Shown here piece after piece: positions 8,446-22,806 of a stretch of DNA of 64,000 nt. Each line of letters begins with the position of its first letter. Position 1 is the first letter of the stretch. Under the pieces are notes generated by a model. The model saw only the letters and a program-made list of their open reading frames with translations, had not been told where the DNA came from and ran no database searches. The stretch is from Klebsiella sp. RHBSTW-00484 (lineage in GTDB: Bacteria > Pseudomonadota > Gammaproteobacteria > Enterobacterales > Enterobacteriaceae): positions 5,394,001 through 5,458,000 of the forward strand of contig NZ_CP055481.1 of the NCBI RefSeq assembly GCF_013705725.1, read 5' to 3'. A program made the position numbers and the translations under genes.

Positions 8446-9894
8446 TTAATTGCCGTCGCCTTCGTGCATCTTCACGCAGTTGCGCCCATCACGCTTGGCA
8501 ACGTACAGCGCGCTGTCGGCGTCGCGCAGCAGCAGGTTGTAATCCGGATGACCGGTGTGGACGGCGTAGCCAATGCTGGCGGTGATCGAAATTTCGGTCT
8601 CGGCGCCGACGCTAAACGCCAGTTGGCTGATTTTTTTACGCAGCCGCTCGAGGATAGTAAAGGCTTCCGCCGCGCCGGTTTCCACCAGCACCAGCAGAAA
8701 CTCCTCGCCGCCGTAGCGGAAAATGTAGTCACTGGAACGAATGTTATCGCTGAGCAGCTCCGCAACATGCTTGATCGCCCGGTCACCGACCATATGACCC
8801 CAGCTGTCGTTAATTTCTTTAAAGTGGTCAATATCAATAATCGCCACCGTCATCGGCAGCTCATACTCCATCGCCAGCGTCACTTCATGCTTAAGGACCA
8901 CCGGCAGGTAGCGGCGATTCAACAGGCTGGTCAGCGTATCTTTGCCGCTTTGCATCTGCGACAGGCTGCTAAACAGAACCCCAAGCTGGCTACCAATCTG
9001 CTGACAATGGATATGGATACCCTGTAGCAGACTTTGCGTATTTTTATACTCTGAATCGTCTGCCGAAGATTTCCAGGCGGATAACAGGACATCTACCTTG
9101 CTAATTAAGTCGGCGATTTCCTGCATTTGCGGATTTTTATTAAAATAACGCACGCATTTATGGCGGAACCACAGACCAAATTCTGACTCAGATAATAACG
9201 CTCCGTTAATATCTGTCTTATTATCGCTGACGATATTAAAAATAGCGGTATTTTCCCACCCAGAGAGCGAAGCCTGCTGCTTACCATATTCCAATGGCAC
9301 ATTATCCATCAGGCTATACAGGCGATAAGCCTCTTCATTTTTCGTCGCACGGTAGTGCGATAGGGTATAGGCATGGCACATCATCTCGACCGCCATATTA
9401 ATAGCCATGATGGCGTAGTAGATGGCGGCGACGCTGGTATCACGGTCAATCTCGCTATCGCGGATATTTTCAATCAGCCCGGCCTTAAGCTGCCGCGCGC
9501 CGCGCAGGACGGCCTCAGCCGGAATGCCAATTCGCGAATGGATGCTGCCAATCAGGTACTGCCGCTCCGCCAGCGCCTGCAGATTTTCCTTCTCGCTCAT
9601 CAGGATATCTCTCACCCACCCAGCGAGCGAGCTACTTAGCCGCTCCTGGACTAAATCATAGGTAAGGTGCCTGGCGATGTCCGGATCCTGAAAAATAAAG
9701 TCATAAAAACGGGTCGCTAACGCCTCCGCCTGCTGATCGGCAATATTTTTAAGAACTGCCTTCACTTCCGGCGTCAGGCTGTCGTACAGCGGCAACCATT
9801 CCTTAAAAATAATGGAGATATATTTCTGGCTTTCATCTTTCATTTGAATAAAGCGCTCGCCTGGCGTTAGTGTATTTTCAGGGCCGAAGATCAT
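8446..9894 (-). CDS. Globin-coupled diguanylate cyclase, DosC-like
   Basis: This 482-aa cytosolic sensor enzyme would make cyclic di-GMP in response to oxygen. The N-terminal half resembles the globin-coupled sensor domain of E. coli DosC: GSIHSRIGIPAEAV around residue 117 supplies the proximal heme histidine (H119), in the same context as DosC (VHARIGIPVEIV). A middle helical region follows. The C-terminal GGDEF domain has LTSLLNRRYLP, IDIDHFKEINDSWGH, the active-site motif RYGGEEF and an upstream RSSD product-inhibition (I-site) motif. I chose ATG 9894 because AGGAG (9904-9908, complement) precedes it; the frame extends to 9969 without a ribosome site. No phosphodiesterase partner (DosP) is adjacent, unlike in E. 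coli. Confidence 0.85.
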   Translation of the reverse strand: MIFGPENTLTPGERFIQMKDESQKYISIIFKEWLPLYDSLTPEVKAVLKNIADQQAEALATRFYDFIFQDPDIARHLTYDLVQERLSSSLAGWVRDILMSEKENLQALAERQYLIGSIHSRIGIPAEAVLRGARQLKAGLIENIRDSEIDRDTSVAAIYYAIMAINMAVEMMCHAYTLSHYRATKNEEAYRLYSLMDNVPLEYGKQQASLSGWENTAIFNIVSDNKTDINGALLSESEFGLWFRHKCVRYFNKNPQMQEIADLISKVDVLLSAWKSSADDSEYKNTQSLLQGIHIHCQQIGSQLGVLFSSLSQMQSGKDTLTSLLNRRYLPVVLKHEVTLAMEYELPMTVAIIDIDHFKEINDSWGHMVGDRAIKHVAELLSDNIRSSDYIFRYGGEEFLLVLVETGAAEAFTILERLRKKISQLAFSVGAETEISITASIGYAVHTGHPDYNLLLRDADSALYVAKRDGRNCVKMHEGDGN

Positions 9895-10378
9895 ACAACA
9901 GTTCTCCTGGAGCAACCAGATTAAAAATGCGACAGCCCCCCACCAATAATATCCTCTGGTTATTAGCATTGAGAAATGGCTTATAAGTATGATGATTTAA
10001 TGAAGAACGATGAAGGTTGTATGAGCAAGGCCCGCAGCATTAAACCCAATAAGCATCATGGGTAATATTGGTTCACCCGTCTTTTCACCGTTTTTTATGT
10101 TAACTCTGCGACAAGTCCATGTTTTGTATATGGACATATTCATTGCGGATGTTAGTATTGCATTGACGGTAGCAATAGATATGCGTGTTTCATTTAAGGC
10201 GAGGATTGCTGATGATGACCACATTAATCGCACCTCTTTCTGACTGGCCAGCAGCGTCGCACGACGTCATGCGCCGGTTGGCCTTATCCCCCATCCCTTC
10301 TTTTCCTGGAAAGACGATACTTCGCTACGCGGAGGAGAAACGCGCACCACTCAGCAAACGGAACAAAGCGAGTCGCGT
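9895..10378. other. Intergenic region between divergent dosC-like gene and yhiI
   Basis: About 480 bases without a supported gene. It should hold the promoters of the minus-strand cyclase and of yhiI. An imperfect palindrome GTCCATgttttgtATATGGAC at 10115-10135 could be a regulator site. Short ORFs here lack convincing ribosome sites and protein-like composition. Confidence 0.5.
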
Positions 10379-11446
10379 ATGGACAAAATCAAACGGCGTT
10401 GGACAAGATACGTTATTGGTTTACTGGTGGTCATTGCCGCCGCGGCATGGTGGATGTTGCGCCCACCAGGGCTTCCGGCAGGCTTTGCCAACAGCAACGG
10501 TAGAATCGAGGCGACCGAAGTCGATATAGCCACCAAAACCGCCGGTCGTATCGACTCGATTCTGGTCAAAGAGGGACAGTTTGTGCGTCAGGGCGAAGTC
10601 TTAGCCCGCATGGACATCCGCGTTCTCAATGAACAACGGCTGGAGGCCGCAGCGCAAATTAAGGAAGCGGAAAGTTCGATTGCCGCAGCAAAAGCGCTGC
10701 TCGATCAGCGTCAAAGCGAAATGCGCGCTGCCGAGGCGGTCGTGAAGCAGCGGCAGGCTGAACTCAATTCCGCCGCCAAACGCCATGTCCGTTCCAACAC
10801 CCTGTCGCAGCGTGGCGCGGTCTCCGCTCAACAGCTTGATGATGACCAGGCGGCGGCGGAAAGCGCCAGGGCTGCTCTGGAATCAGCGAAAGCGCAGGTC
10901 TCTGCGGCCAGAGCAGCCATTGAGGCAGCCCGCACCAGTATTATTCAGGCGCAAACCCGGGTTGAGGCAGCTCAGGCTACCGAGCGGCGGATTATCGCCG
11001 ATATCGACGATAGCGAACTGAAAGCGCCACGTGATGGCCGCATTCAGTACCGTGTTGCCGAACCGGGAGAAGTGCTGGCGGCGGGCGGTCGGGTGCTGAA
11101 TATGGTCGACCTATCTGATGTCTATATGACCTTCTTCCTGCCGACCGAACAGGCGGGTCTTTTGGCGCTCGGCAGCGAAGCACGCATTATCCTCGATGCC
11201 GCGCCGAATCTGGTTATTCCTGTCAATATCAGTTTTGTCGCTAGCGTGGCGCAATTTACCCCCAAAACGGTGGAAACCAGCGACGAACGGCTGAAGCTGA
11301 TGTTCCGCGTCAAAGCCCGCATTCCGCCAGAGCTGCTGGAACAGCACCTTGAGTATGTGAAAACCGGCCTGCCCGGCATGGCCTGGGTGCGTCTGGATAG
11401 CCAGAAAGCGTGGCCTGAAGCGCTGATGGTGAGGTTGCCGCAATGA
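10379..11446 (+). CDS. yhiI: HlyD-type membrane fusion protein YhiI
   Basis: This 355-aa periplasmic adaptor has one N-terminal membrane anchor ([20 protein letters not shown]), a biotinyl-lipoyl half-motif ([21 protein letters not shown]), a long Ala/Gln-rich coiled-coil hairpin (residues ~80-210), and a C-terminal barrel ([31 protein letters not shown]). It matches E. coli YhiI in length and almost word for word in these segments. It overlaps rbbA by four bases (ATGA), forming the yhiI-rbbA-yhhJ operon, an ABC exporter with membrane fusion protein. The exported substrate is not known. Confidence 0.93.
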   Translation: MDKIKRRWTRYVIGLLVVIAAAAWWMLRPPGLPAGFANSNGRIEATEVDIATKTAGRIDSILVKEGQFVRQGEVLARMDIRVLNEQRLEAAAQIKEAESSIAAAKALLDQRQSEMRAAEAVVKQRQAELNSAAKRHVRSNTLSQRGAVSAQQLDDDQAAAESARAALESAKAQVSAARAAIEAARTSIIQAQTRVEAAQATERRIIADIDDSELKAPRDGRIQYRVAEPGEVLAAGGRVLNMVDLSDVYMTFFLPTEQAGLLALGSEARIILDAAPNLVIPVNISFVASVAQFTPKTVETSDERLKLMFRVKARIPPELLEQHLEYVKTGLPGMAWVRLDSQKAWPEALMVRLPQ

Positions 11447-14172
11447 AAACCGTCGCCCGTCTGGAAAACGTGAGCCAGCACTTTGGCACGACCACCGCGC
11501 TAAAGGATATTACGCTGAACATTCCCGCCCGCTGCATGGTGGGCCTGATCGGGCCAGACGGCGTCGGCAAGTCCAGCCTGCTCTCGCTGATTTCCGGCGC
11601 GCGAGTCATTGAGCACGGTAACGTGATGGTGCTCGGCGGCGACATGAGCGATGTGCGTCACCGCCAGGACGTGTGCCCGAAAATCGCCTGGATGCCGCAG
11701 GGGTTGGGGAAAAACCTCTACCACACCCTGTCGGTCTATGAAAACGTCGACTTCTTCGCCCGCCTGTTTGGTCATGATAAAGCCGAGCGCGAAAACCGAA
11801 TCAATGAGCTGTTGCAAAGTACCGGTCTGGCACCGTTTCGCGACCGTCCAGCGGGGAAGCTCTCCGGCGGAATGAAGCAAAAGCTTGGCCTGTGCTGCGC
11901 GCTCATTCACGACCCACAGTTGCTGATCCTTGATGAACCAACCACCGGCGTCGATCCCCTCTCCCGCGCGCAGTTTTGGGATCTGATCGACAGCATTCGC
12001 CAGCGCCAGCCGGAGATGAGCGTGCTGGTCGCCACGGCCTATATGGAAGAGGCGGAGCGTTTTGACTGGCTAGTCGCCATGAATGCGGGGGAAGTACTGG
12101 CGACCGGCAGCGCAGAAGAGCTAAAAGTGCAAACGGCGAGCCAGACGCTGGAGCAGGCATTTATCGCCCTGCTTCCCGAAGCCCAGCGCCTGGCGCATAA
12201 AGAGGTGATCATTCCACCGCGCAACGCAGAGGAGAGCGAAATCGCCATTGAAGCTCGCGGCCTGACGATGCGCTTTGGCAATTTTGTCGCCGTTGATCAC
12301 GTGAACTTTCGTATCGCCCGCGGCGAAATTTTCGGTTTCCTCGGATCCAACGGCTGCGGTAAATCAACAACCATGAAAATGCTGACCGGGCTGCTGCCAG
12401 CAAGCGAGGGCGAGGCCTGGCTATTTGGCCAGTTGGTCGACCCGAAGGATATTGAAACTCGCCGCCGCGTCGGCTATATGTCGCAGGCCTTTTCCCTCTA
12501 CAGTGAACTGACCGTTAGGCAAAACCTCGAACTGCATGCCCGGCTGTTCCATATTCCGGATGCGGAGATCCCCGGTCGGGTCGCCGAAATGAGCCAGCGT
12601 TTTATGCTGCAAGAGGTTGAAGACATCCTGCCTGCCTCGCTGCCGTTAGGTATTAGGCAGCGGCTATCGCTGGCGGTCGCGGTGATTCACCGTCCGGAAA
12701 TGTTAATTCTTGACGAACCCACCTCCGGCGTCGATCCCGTGGCCCGGGATATGTTCTGGCAGCTGATGGTCGATCTGGCCCGTCAGGATCGGGTGACAAT
12801 CTTTATCTCCACCCACTTTATGAATGAAGCCGAGCGCTGCGATCGCATTTCGCTGATGCATGCTGGCAAAGTGCTGGCCAGCGATACGCCGCAGGCGCTG
12901 GTCGAACAGCGCGGATCGGCCAGTCTCGAAGAGGCCTTTATCGCCTGGCTACAGGAGGCAGCAGATGCCGCACAGCCGCCTGCTGCTGAGGCTGCACCGA
13001 TTCCCGTGATTGAACACAAAACCGAAACCATTGCTCCGCGTCAGGCATTTAGCTTGCGCCGCCTGTTTAGCTACAGCCGCCGCGAAGCGCTGGAGCTACG
13101 TCGCGATCCGGTACGATCGACTCTGGCATTGCTGGGCACGGTGATCCTGATGTTTATTATGGGATATGGGATCAGTATGGACGTCGAGGATCTGCGATTT
13201 GCGGTACTCGACCGCGATCAAACCGTCAGCAGCCAGGGCTGGTCGCAGAATATCGCCGGTTCACGCTATTTTATCGAACAGCCGCCTCTGCAAAGCTACA
13301 GTGAACTGGACCGGCGGATGCGCAACGGCGAGCTGGCGGTGGCTATCGAAATTCCGCCTAATTTTGGCCGCGACATCGCTCGGGGAACGCCAGTGCAAAT
13401 CGGCGTGTGGGTTGATGGCGCAATGCCAAACCGGGCGGAAACGGTGCGCGGCTACGTGCAGGCGATGCATTTGGCCTGGCTTCAGGAGATGGCCGGTCGC
13501 CAGGCCAGCCCCAATCGCGATACCTCACTGATTTCTATTGAAACCCGCTATCGCTATAACCCGGACGTGAAGAGTCTGCCAGCGATTGTTCCAGCAGTTA
13601 TTCCGCTGCTGTTGATGATGATCCCGGCGATGCTCAGCGCGCTCAGCGTAGTGCGTGAGAAAGAGCTGGGCTCGATCATCAATCTGTACGTGACGCCGAC
13701 CACCCGCAGTGAATTTCTTCTGGGCAAACAGGTGCCGTATATCGTGCTGGGGATGTTTAACTTCTTTCTACTATGTGCACTGTCGGTGTTTGTCTTTGGC
13801 GTACCGCATAAAGGGAGCTTCCTGACGCTTACGCTGGCCGCACTACTCTATGTCACTATTGCCACCGGGCTTGGCCTACTGATCTCAACCTTTATGAAAA
13901 GCCAGATTGCGGCGATTTTCGGTACCGCGATTATTACGCTTATCCCGGCGACGCAGTTCTCGGGGATGATCGATCCCGTCGCGTCTCTGGAAGGGCCGGG
14001 CCGCTGGATTGGCCAGATTTATCCAACCAGCCACTTTCTGACCATTGCGCGAGGAACGTTTTCCAAAGCGCTAAATCTGACGGACCTGTGGGCATCCTTC
14101 ATACCACTGCTTATTGCGGTTCCGCTGGTGCTGGGCCTGAGCGTGTGGCTGCTGAAAAAACAGGAGGGATAA
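11443..14172 (+). CDS. rbbA: Ribosome-associated ATPase/ABC transporter fusion RbbA
   Basis: This 909-aa protein has two ABC ATPase domains and a C-terminal ABC-2 permease domain. Walker A motifs are GPDGVGKSS (residue ~36) and GSNGCGKST (residue ~305). ABC signatures are LSGGMKQKL and a degenerate LPLGIRQRL. Walker B are [13 protein letters not shown] and [13 protein letters not shown]. The membrane domain (after residue ~540) shows [44 protein letters not shown]. In E. coli, RbbA associates with ribosomes and stimulates tRNA release; its membrane domain suggests coupling with YhiI and YhhJ. Length matches E. coli (911 aa). Confidence 0.94.
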   Translation: MKTVARLENVSQHFGTTTALKDITLNIPARCMVGLIGPDGVGKSSLLSLISGARVIEHGNVMVLGGDMSDVRHRQDVCPKIAWMPQGLGKNLYHTLSVYENVDFFARLFGHDKAERENRINELLQSTGLAPFRDRPAGKLSGGMKQKLGLCCALIHDPQLLILDEPTTGVDPLSRAQFWDLIDSIRQRQPEMSVLVATAYMEEAERFDWLVAMNAGEVLATGSAEELKVQTASQTLEQAFIALLPEAQRLAHKEVIIPPRNAEESEIAIEARGLTMRFGNFVAVDHVNFRIARGEIFGFLGSNGCGKSTTMKMLTGLLPASEGEAWLFGQLVDPKDIETRRRVGYMSQAFSLYSELTVRQNLELHARLFHIPDAEIPGRVAEMSQRFMLQEVEDILPASLPLGIRQRLSLAVAVIHRPEMLILDEPTSGVDPVARDMFWQLMVDLARQDRVTIFISTHFMNEAERCDRISLMHAGKVLASDTPQALVEQRGSASLEEAFIAWLQEAADAAQPPAAEAAPIPVIEHKTETIAPRQAFSLRRLFSYSRREALELRRDPVRSTLALLGTVILMFIMGYGISMDVEDLRFAVLDRDQTVSSQGWSQNIAGSRYFIEQPPLQSYSELDRRMRNGELAVAIEIPPNFGRDIARGTPVQIGVWVDGAMPNRAETVRGYVQAMHLAWLQEMAGRQASPNRDTSLISIETRYRYNPDVKSLPAIVPAVIPLLLMMIPAMLSALSVVREKELGSIINLYVTPTTRSEFLLGKQVPYIVLGMFNFFLLCALSVFVFGVPHKGSFLTLTLAALLYVTIATGLGLLISTFMKSQIAAIFGTAIITLIPATQFSGMIDPVASLEGPGRWIGQIYPTSHFLTIARGTFSKALNLTDLWASFIPLLIAVPLVLGLSVWLLKKQEG

Positions 14173-15296
14173 TGCGCGGATTACGCAATATTTATAATTT
14201 AGGCATGAAAGAGCTACGCAGCCTGCTTGGCGATAAGGCGATGCTGACATTAATTGTCTTCGCCTTTACCGTCTCGGTTTACTCCTCCGCTACCGTTATG
14301 CCGGGGTCGTTACATTTAGCCCCTATCGCTATTGCGGATATGGATAAATCGCAGCTCTCATCGCGCATTATCAACGGTTTTTATCGCCCCTGGTTTTTAC
14401 CCCCTGAGCTGATTACCGCTGATGAAATGGACGCAGGACTGGATGCCGGGCGATATACATTCGCGATCAATATTCCCCCTAACTTCCAGCGTGATGTTTT
14501 AGCCGGACGCCAGCCGGAACTACAGGTAAACGTTGACGCGACGCGAATGAGCCAGGCGTTTACCGGCAATAGCTATATCCAGAATATCGTCACTGGTGAG
14601 GTGAATAGCTTTGTCGCCCGCTATCGGGATAACAGTACGTTGCCAGTCGAGCTAGCCGTCAGGATGCGTTTTAACCCGAATCTGGAACAGGAACGTTTCG
14701 GGGCCGTGATGGCGATTATCAACAATATTACTATGCTGGCCATAGTGCTTACCGGTTCGGCGTTGATACGTGAACGAGAGCATGGAACCGTGGAGCACCT
14801 GCTGGTGATGCCGGTGACGCCGTTTGAAATTATGATGGCAAAGATCTGGTCAATGGGGTTGGTGGTGCTGGTCGTTTCTGGATTATCGCTTATATTGATG
14901 GTCCAGGGAGTGTTGCAGGTGCCGATTGAAGGCTCTATACCGCTGTTTATGCTTGGAGTAGCTCTGAGCCTGTTTGCTACTACCTCAATTGGAATATTTA
15001 TGGGAACCGTGGCCCGCTCGATGCCGCAGTTAGGGCTGTTGATGATTCTGGTGCTGCTACCACTTCAGATGCTATCCGGGGGATCAACGCCACGAGAAAG
15101 TATGCCGCAGGCGGTGCAGGACATCATGCTCACCATGCCGACAACTCATTTCGTCAGCCTGGCGCAGGCAATTCTGTATCGAGGTGCAGATTTTGCGATT
15201 GTCTGGCCGCAGTTTCTGACGCTGCTGGCTATCGGTGGCGTATTTTTTACGATTGCACTGCTGCGTTTTCGTAAGACTATCGGCGAGATGGCCTGA
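14172..15296 (+). CDS. yhhJ: ABC-2 type permease YhhJ
   Basis: This 374-aa inner-membrane permease starts at ATG 14172, which shares one base with the rbbA stop (TAATG) and follows AGGAGG at 14162-14167. Frames starting further upstream lie inside rbbA and are not used. An N-terminal membrane segment (LTLIVFAFTVSVYSSATVMPG), a large extracytoplasmic loop and a C-terminal set of about five helices with LIREREHGTVEHLLVMPVTPFEIMMAK are typical of ABC-2 permeases. It completes the yhiI-rbbA-yhhJ exporter. Confidence 0.93.
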   Translation: MRGLRNIYNLGMKELRSLLGDKAMLTLIVFAFTVSVYSSATVMPGSLHLAPIAIADMDKSQLSSRIINGFYRPWFLPPELITADEMDAGLDAGRYTFAINIPPNFQRDVLAGRQPELQVNVDATRMSQAFTGNSYIQNIVTGEVNSFVARYRDNSTLPVELAVRMRFNPNLEQERFGAVMAIINNITMLAIVLTGSALIREREHGTVEHLLVMPVTPFEIMMAKIWSMGLVVLVVSGLSLILMVQGVLQVPIEGSIPLFMLGVALSLFATTSIGIFMGTVARSMPQLGLLMILVLLPLQMLSGGSTPRESMPQAVQDIMLTMPTTHFVSLAQAILYRGADFAIVWPQFLTLLAIGGVFFTIALLRFRKTIGEMA

Positions 15297-15302
15297 GTTT
15301 AT

Positions 15303-15323
15303 GCCGCTACCGCTGGTAGCGGC
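15303..15323 (+). terminator. Stem-loop between convergent yhhJ and a small membrane-protein gene
   Basis: GCCGCTACC and GGTAGCGGC form a perfect 9-bp stem with a 3-base loop just after the yhhJ stop. It is followed by tatcgatttatttattg on this strand. It probably ends the yhiI-rbbA-yhhJ transcript. Confidence 0.6.
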
Positions 15324-15330
15324 TATCGAT

Positions 15331-15648
15331 TTATTTATTGCGGTTCATAAAGCGACGCAGTAGCCAGGTAAACCCCATAGCCATGCTGAACAGAATGACC
15401 AGCAGCAGCACCCAGCAGACCGAGATTCGCAGTAACGTACTCATAGTCATAAATGGCTGAAGATACACAGTAAATGAGTGCTCAACAGGTTTTCCCAGCA
15501 GCATCATTATCCCATCAGCTAACCAGACAAGCGCCCGACAAACCAACCAGATGATAGCTGGCCAACAGAGCAAAACCAGAAAGGTGAAGCGCTCTTGTAT
15601 ATATTTTATAAGTTGGCGCAAAGGAGGCCAGTTGATCAGAATTTTCAT
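15331..15648 (-). CDS. Small membrane protein, unknown
   Basis: This 105-aa protein has two or three hydrophobic segments (FTFLVLLCWPAIIWLVCRALVWLA, TLLRISVCWVLLLVILFSMAMGFTWLL) and a basic tail RRFMNRNK. I do not recognise the family. It is convergent with yhhJ and stands alone. The ribosome site before its ATG is weak. The ORF is kept because its codon pattern and membrane topology look real and no other gene occupies the space. Confidence 0.5.
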   Translation of the reverse strand: MKILINWPPLRQLIKYIQERFTFLVLLCWPAIIWLVCRALVWLADGIMMLLGKPVEHSFTVYLQPFMTMSTLLRISVCWVLLLVILFSMAMGFTWLLRRFMNRNK

Positions 15649-16010
15649 TTATATTCTCATATTGCCAGCCGGTAACATGCATTATTCGTCTGAAGACGTT
15701 ACCGGGTTAGCTTCCATACAGGCAATGCACCCTATATTTTTATCAAATTTGAATTAACTTAAACCAGATCGAGTTAACAAAGTGTTAAGAACACTAAGTC
15801 ATTTGCCTGAAAAAGTCCAGCCATTATAGCCATTGCTATGTATAGAATGAGAATATCTCATCAGTTTGTTAATATAATTACATTAACGCAACTGAATATT
15901 TTAATAAAACTTACGGTCGATTTAATTTAAACAAAACATTAAGAAATGGATTTATATTTACTTAAATTATATTAATAAAATTCAAATAATACATAAAACA
16001 ATCCTCACTC
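15649..16010. other. AT-rich gene-free region before an IS1 insertion
   Basis: About 360 bases rich in A/T with no supported gene. It may hold regulatory sequence for the flanking genes but I see no clear motif. The IS1-family element inserted at its end, in AATGAGTTT. Confidence 0.5.
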
Positions 16011-16076
16011 AATGAGTTTGGTGATGCCTCTAATTAGTTGAATCTGATGTATAATGCGGGCTTTTGAGGTTCTTTC

Positions 16077-16349
16077 ATGGCCAGCGTTAACATTCATTGT
16101 CCTCGTTGTCAGTCTGCACAGGTCTACCGCCATGGTCAGAACCCTAAAGGCCATGACAGATTTCGCTGCCGTGACTGCCACCGCGTTTTTCAGCTCACTT
16201 ACACTTATGAGGCCCGTAAGCCGGGCATTAAAGAGCTGATCACTGAAATGGCCTTCAATGGCGCCGGGGTTCGCGATACCGCCAGAACACTGAAAATTGG
16301 CATTAACACCGTCATCCGGACTTTAAAAAACTCACGCCAAAGCGAATAA
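16077..16349 (+). CDS. insA: IS1-family InsA
   Basis: This 90-aa protein begins with a zinc-ribbon (CPRCQSAQVYRHGQNPKG, then FRCRDCHRVFQ) and a helix-turn-helix (GVRDTARTLKIGINTVIRTLK), as in canonical InsA. Alone it acts as a repressor that binds the element ends. A slippery A6C run (16325-16331) near its end allows -1 frameshifting to make the InsAB' transposase. I checked that the -1 frame from this site has no stop and joins insB. Confidence 0.9.
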   Translation: MASVNIHCPRCQSAQVYRHGQNPKGHDRFRCRDCHRVFQLTYTYEARKPGIKELITEMAFNGAGVRDTARTLKIGINTVIRTLKNSRQSE

Positions 16350-16375
16350 CGTCTTCGCCCGTTGCTCATGCTGAT

Positions 16376-16771
16376 GTGGCGCTTATCTGCGAACTTGATG
16401 AGCAATGGAGTTTCGTTGGCAGTAAAGCCCGGCAACACTGGCTCTGGTACGCGTATAACACCAAAACAGGGGGTGTACTGGCCTACACTTTTGGTCCCCG
16501 TACCGATGAAACCTGCCGGGAACTACTGACACTGCTTACGCCATTCAACATCGGCATGATCACCAGCGACGACTGGGGCAGCTATGGCCGGGAGGTGCCG
16601 AAGGATAAGCATCTGACCGGAAAAATATTCACCCAACGGATTGAGCGCAATAACCTGACGCTGCGCACCCGCATTAAGCGCTTGGCTCGTAAAACAATCT
16701 GCTTCTCGCGTTCAGTAGAGATCCACGAAAAAGTCATCGGGACGTTTATTGAAAAACACATGTTCTACTAA
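16376..16771 (+). CDS. insB: IS1-family InsB (3' part of the frameshifted InsAB' transposase)
   Basis: This frame continues the -1 frame entered at the A6C slip at 16325-16331. It encodes the catalytic domain: ELDEQWSFVGSKARQHWLWYA, ITSDDWGSYG, and the C-terminal TQRIERNNLTLRTRIKRLARKT with FSRSVEIHEKVIG, all matching InsB landmarks. The GTG at 16376 is only a nominal start; the working protein is the fusion read from 16077 to 16771. The frame is intact. Confidence 0.85.
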   Translation: MALICELDEQWSFVGSKARQHWLWYAYNTKTGGVLAYTFGPRTDETCRELLTLLTPFNIGMITSDDWGSYGREVPKDKHLTGKIFTQRIERNNLTLRTRIKRLARKTICFSRSVEIHEKVIGTFIEKHMFY

Positions 16772-16859
16772 TTGGAAGCATCACCAATGAGTTTATTCAT
16801 TTCATTACTTATTGGGCGGTTATTTTTCGATAAAAATGATATTGAAGTGAAAATTTCCC

Positions 16860-17135
16860 TTAATCATAACTACTAACGATAACCTTCCGGGTTAAATCCC
16901 CTGAAACATTAACTGTTTTGGTGACTACACCACGTGAAATAGAAGAAACATATTTCGCATCAACAGGATACAAGTCATGACCGCATGACTGTCGCAGTTG
17001 CCCGGCAACAATATCAGTATGACAGGTAAGTGATACAACTTGCCCAGTGATGGTGAGTGTTGCGGTATCAGCAGCAAAAGTTGCTGAACTCACTCCATGA
17101 GCTAAAGTCAAAATCCCAATCAGCGCCATTTTCAT
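16860..17135 (-). CDS. Secreted DUF2574 (YehE-like) protein
   Basis: This 91-aa protein has an N-terminal signal peptide (MKMALIGILTLAHGVSSATFA, cleavage likely after AFA) and a short mature domain: DTATLTITGQVVSLTCHTDI, a cysteine pair, and DAKYVSSISRGVVTKTVNVSG. It resembles E. coli YehE in length, signal and the pattern ATLxIxGxI...C...RGVxTxxVxV, ending in YD in both. Function is unknown. It sits between an IS1 element and the rRNA operon. Confidence 0.7.
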   Translation of the reverse strand: MKMALIGILTLAHGVSSATFAADTATLTITGQVVSLTCHTDIVAGQLRQSCGHDLYPVDAKYVSSISRGVVTKTVNVSGDLTRKVIVSSYD

Positions 17136-17292
17136 TGTTTTTGTAGCTAGTAACAGGATAGTAATAGAAAGATAGAAGTAAAGTGATGATAAAACCAGAC
17201 GTTATAAGGGATATAGTCGTGCTGTAGTGCCAGATAAAACATTCATGCCACCAACTGGCTTGAAGATTTCTCACACCATAAAAACGCAAAAA

Positions 17293-17312
17293 GCCCATCC
17301 TGACGGATGGGC
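17293..17312 (-). terminator. rRNA operon terminator
   Basis: GCCCATCC and GGATGGGC form a perfect 8-bp stem with a 4-base loop, 15 bases beyond the 5S 3' end. On the minus strand it is followed by a T run (TTTTTGCGTTTT). It is a strong intrinsic terminator like that of E. coli rrn operons. Confidence 0.9.
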
Positions 17313-17326
17313 TCTTCACTTATTTG

Positions 17327-17446
17327 ATGCCTGGCAGTTCCCTACTCTCACATGGGGAGACCCCACACTACCATCGGCGCTACGGCGTTTCACTTCTGAG
17401 TTCGGCATGGGGTCAGGTGGGACCACCGCGCTGTCGCCGCCAGGCA
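17327..17446 (-). rRNA. rrf: 5S ribosomal RNA
   Basis: The minus strand reads TGCCTGGCGGCGACAGCGCG at the 5' end and ends CTGCCAGGCAT; length 120. These are the conserved enterobacterial 5S ends. No tRNA gene follows it before the terminator. Confidence 0.97.
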
Positions 17447-17511
17447 AATTCTGTTATCTGTATCACGCTGAAAATCTTCTCTCAATTCCGCCAAAACATC
17501 TTCGGCGTTGT

Positions 17512-20420
<2,909 letters not shown>

Positions 20421-20652
20421 TCACAACCCGAAGATGTTTCGTAAAACACTTCGCGCTGCAAAAATTTGAGAGACTCGAACACACTGTCATTCTGTTCTTA
20501 TTACGGAGAACAGACACAGTGTGTCGTTTCAATTTTCAGCTTGATCCAGATTTTTAAAGAGCAAAACTTCTTAATACACTCGAAAGTACATTAAGAAGTT
20601 CATCATTCATCAGACAATCTGTGTGGACACTACAAAGGCAGGTTCTTTAAGG
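20421..20652 (-). other. 16S-23S internal transcribed spacer without a tRNA gene
   Basis: This 232-base spacer contains conserved processing-stem and boxA-like sequence (on the minus strand TGCTCTTTAAAAATCTGG). I searched it for tRNA-Glu, tRNA-Ile and tRNA-Ala landmarks (T-arm GGTTCGAATCC types and CCA ends) and found none. All seven E. coli spacers carry tRNA genes, so a spacer with none is notable. Confidence 0.8.
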
Positions 20653-22192
<1,540 letters not shown>

Positions 22193-22374
22193 AAGTTTGA
22201 TGCTCGTGAATTAAACTTCGTAATGAATTACGTATGTTCACTCAGAGACTTGGTATTCATTTTTCGTCTTGCGACGTTAAGAATCCATGTCACTTTGAGT
22301 GCCCACACAGATTGTCTGATAAATTGTTAAAGAGCAGTGCAACGCGGCTTTCGCTCACCGTTGCGAGGTCCCGT

Positions 22375-22402
22375 ATAATACGTTTTCCTCTTTCAGAGTC
22401 AA
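22375..22402 (-). promoter_or_regulatory. rRNA promoter P2
   Basis: On the minus strand TTGACT (22402-22397) and TATTAT (22380-22375) are separated by 16 bases, as in enterobacterial rrn P2 promoters. It lies about 180 bases before the 16S 5' end. Downstream is the boxA-like TGCTCTTTAACAATTTA used for antitermination. Confidence 0.75.
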
Positions 22403-22485
22403 CCCGTTATTTCAGGATTTTTTCTCTTCAACCGACCCGGCTGTTTGTGTGAAGTGATTCACATCTGCCGTGTCAGTGGGAGCGC

Positions 22486-22513
22486 ATTATAGGGAGCTCC
22501 CCGGATATAGCAA
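22486..22513 (-). promoter_or_regulatory. rRNA promoter P1
   Basis: On the minus strand TTGCTA (22513-22508) and a perfect TATAAT (22491-22486) are separated by 16 bases, followed by GCGCTCCC, a GC-rich discriminator typical of stringently controlled rrn P1. An A/T-rich stretch upstream (AAGTTTTTTGTATTTTAAG) could be the UP element. P1 lies about 110 bases upstream of P2. Confidence 0.75.
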
Positions 22514-22806
22514 CCCTTAAAATACAAAAAACTTATCAAGCGTTCATAATTTGAACTTCCAGATTGCAGCCATATCGATAGAAGCAAAGAAAACCCAGGC
22601 TCCATGCGGCCTGGAGAGATTTATCGTCAAACATGAATTTTCGCGAAAAGTAACGCTAATCTCGTTCCCCCCTCCAGATCTCCCTTTTCTTTTCTTATGT
22701 CGTTACCTCAAGTGATGAATTAAGCAACACCCTTGACCCATGACAAGGCAGCGCGAGGTCGCGGCTTTCTATAATCAGGCCCGTTTCTTCTTATTGGTGT
22801 GAACCT

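Larger units (their letters stand above)
16020..16785 (+). mobile_element. IS1-family insertion sequence
   Basis: A 766-bp element has imperfect terminal repeats beginning GGTGATGC at both ends (left GGTGATGCCTCTAATTAG, right, reversed, GGTGATGCTTCCAATTAG). It is flanked by a perfect 9-bp direct repeat AATGAGTTT (16011-16019 and 16786-16794), the usual IS1 target duplication. It contains insA, insB and the A6C slip site. It diverges from canonical IS1 and looks like a Klebsiella-type variant. The intact duplication indicates recent simple insertion. Confidence 0.93.

Noticed and set aside
10058..10243. 61-codon plus-strand frame between the cyclase and yhiI
   Set aside because: No ribosome site and no recognisable features; it lies in the promoter region.
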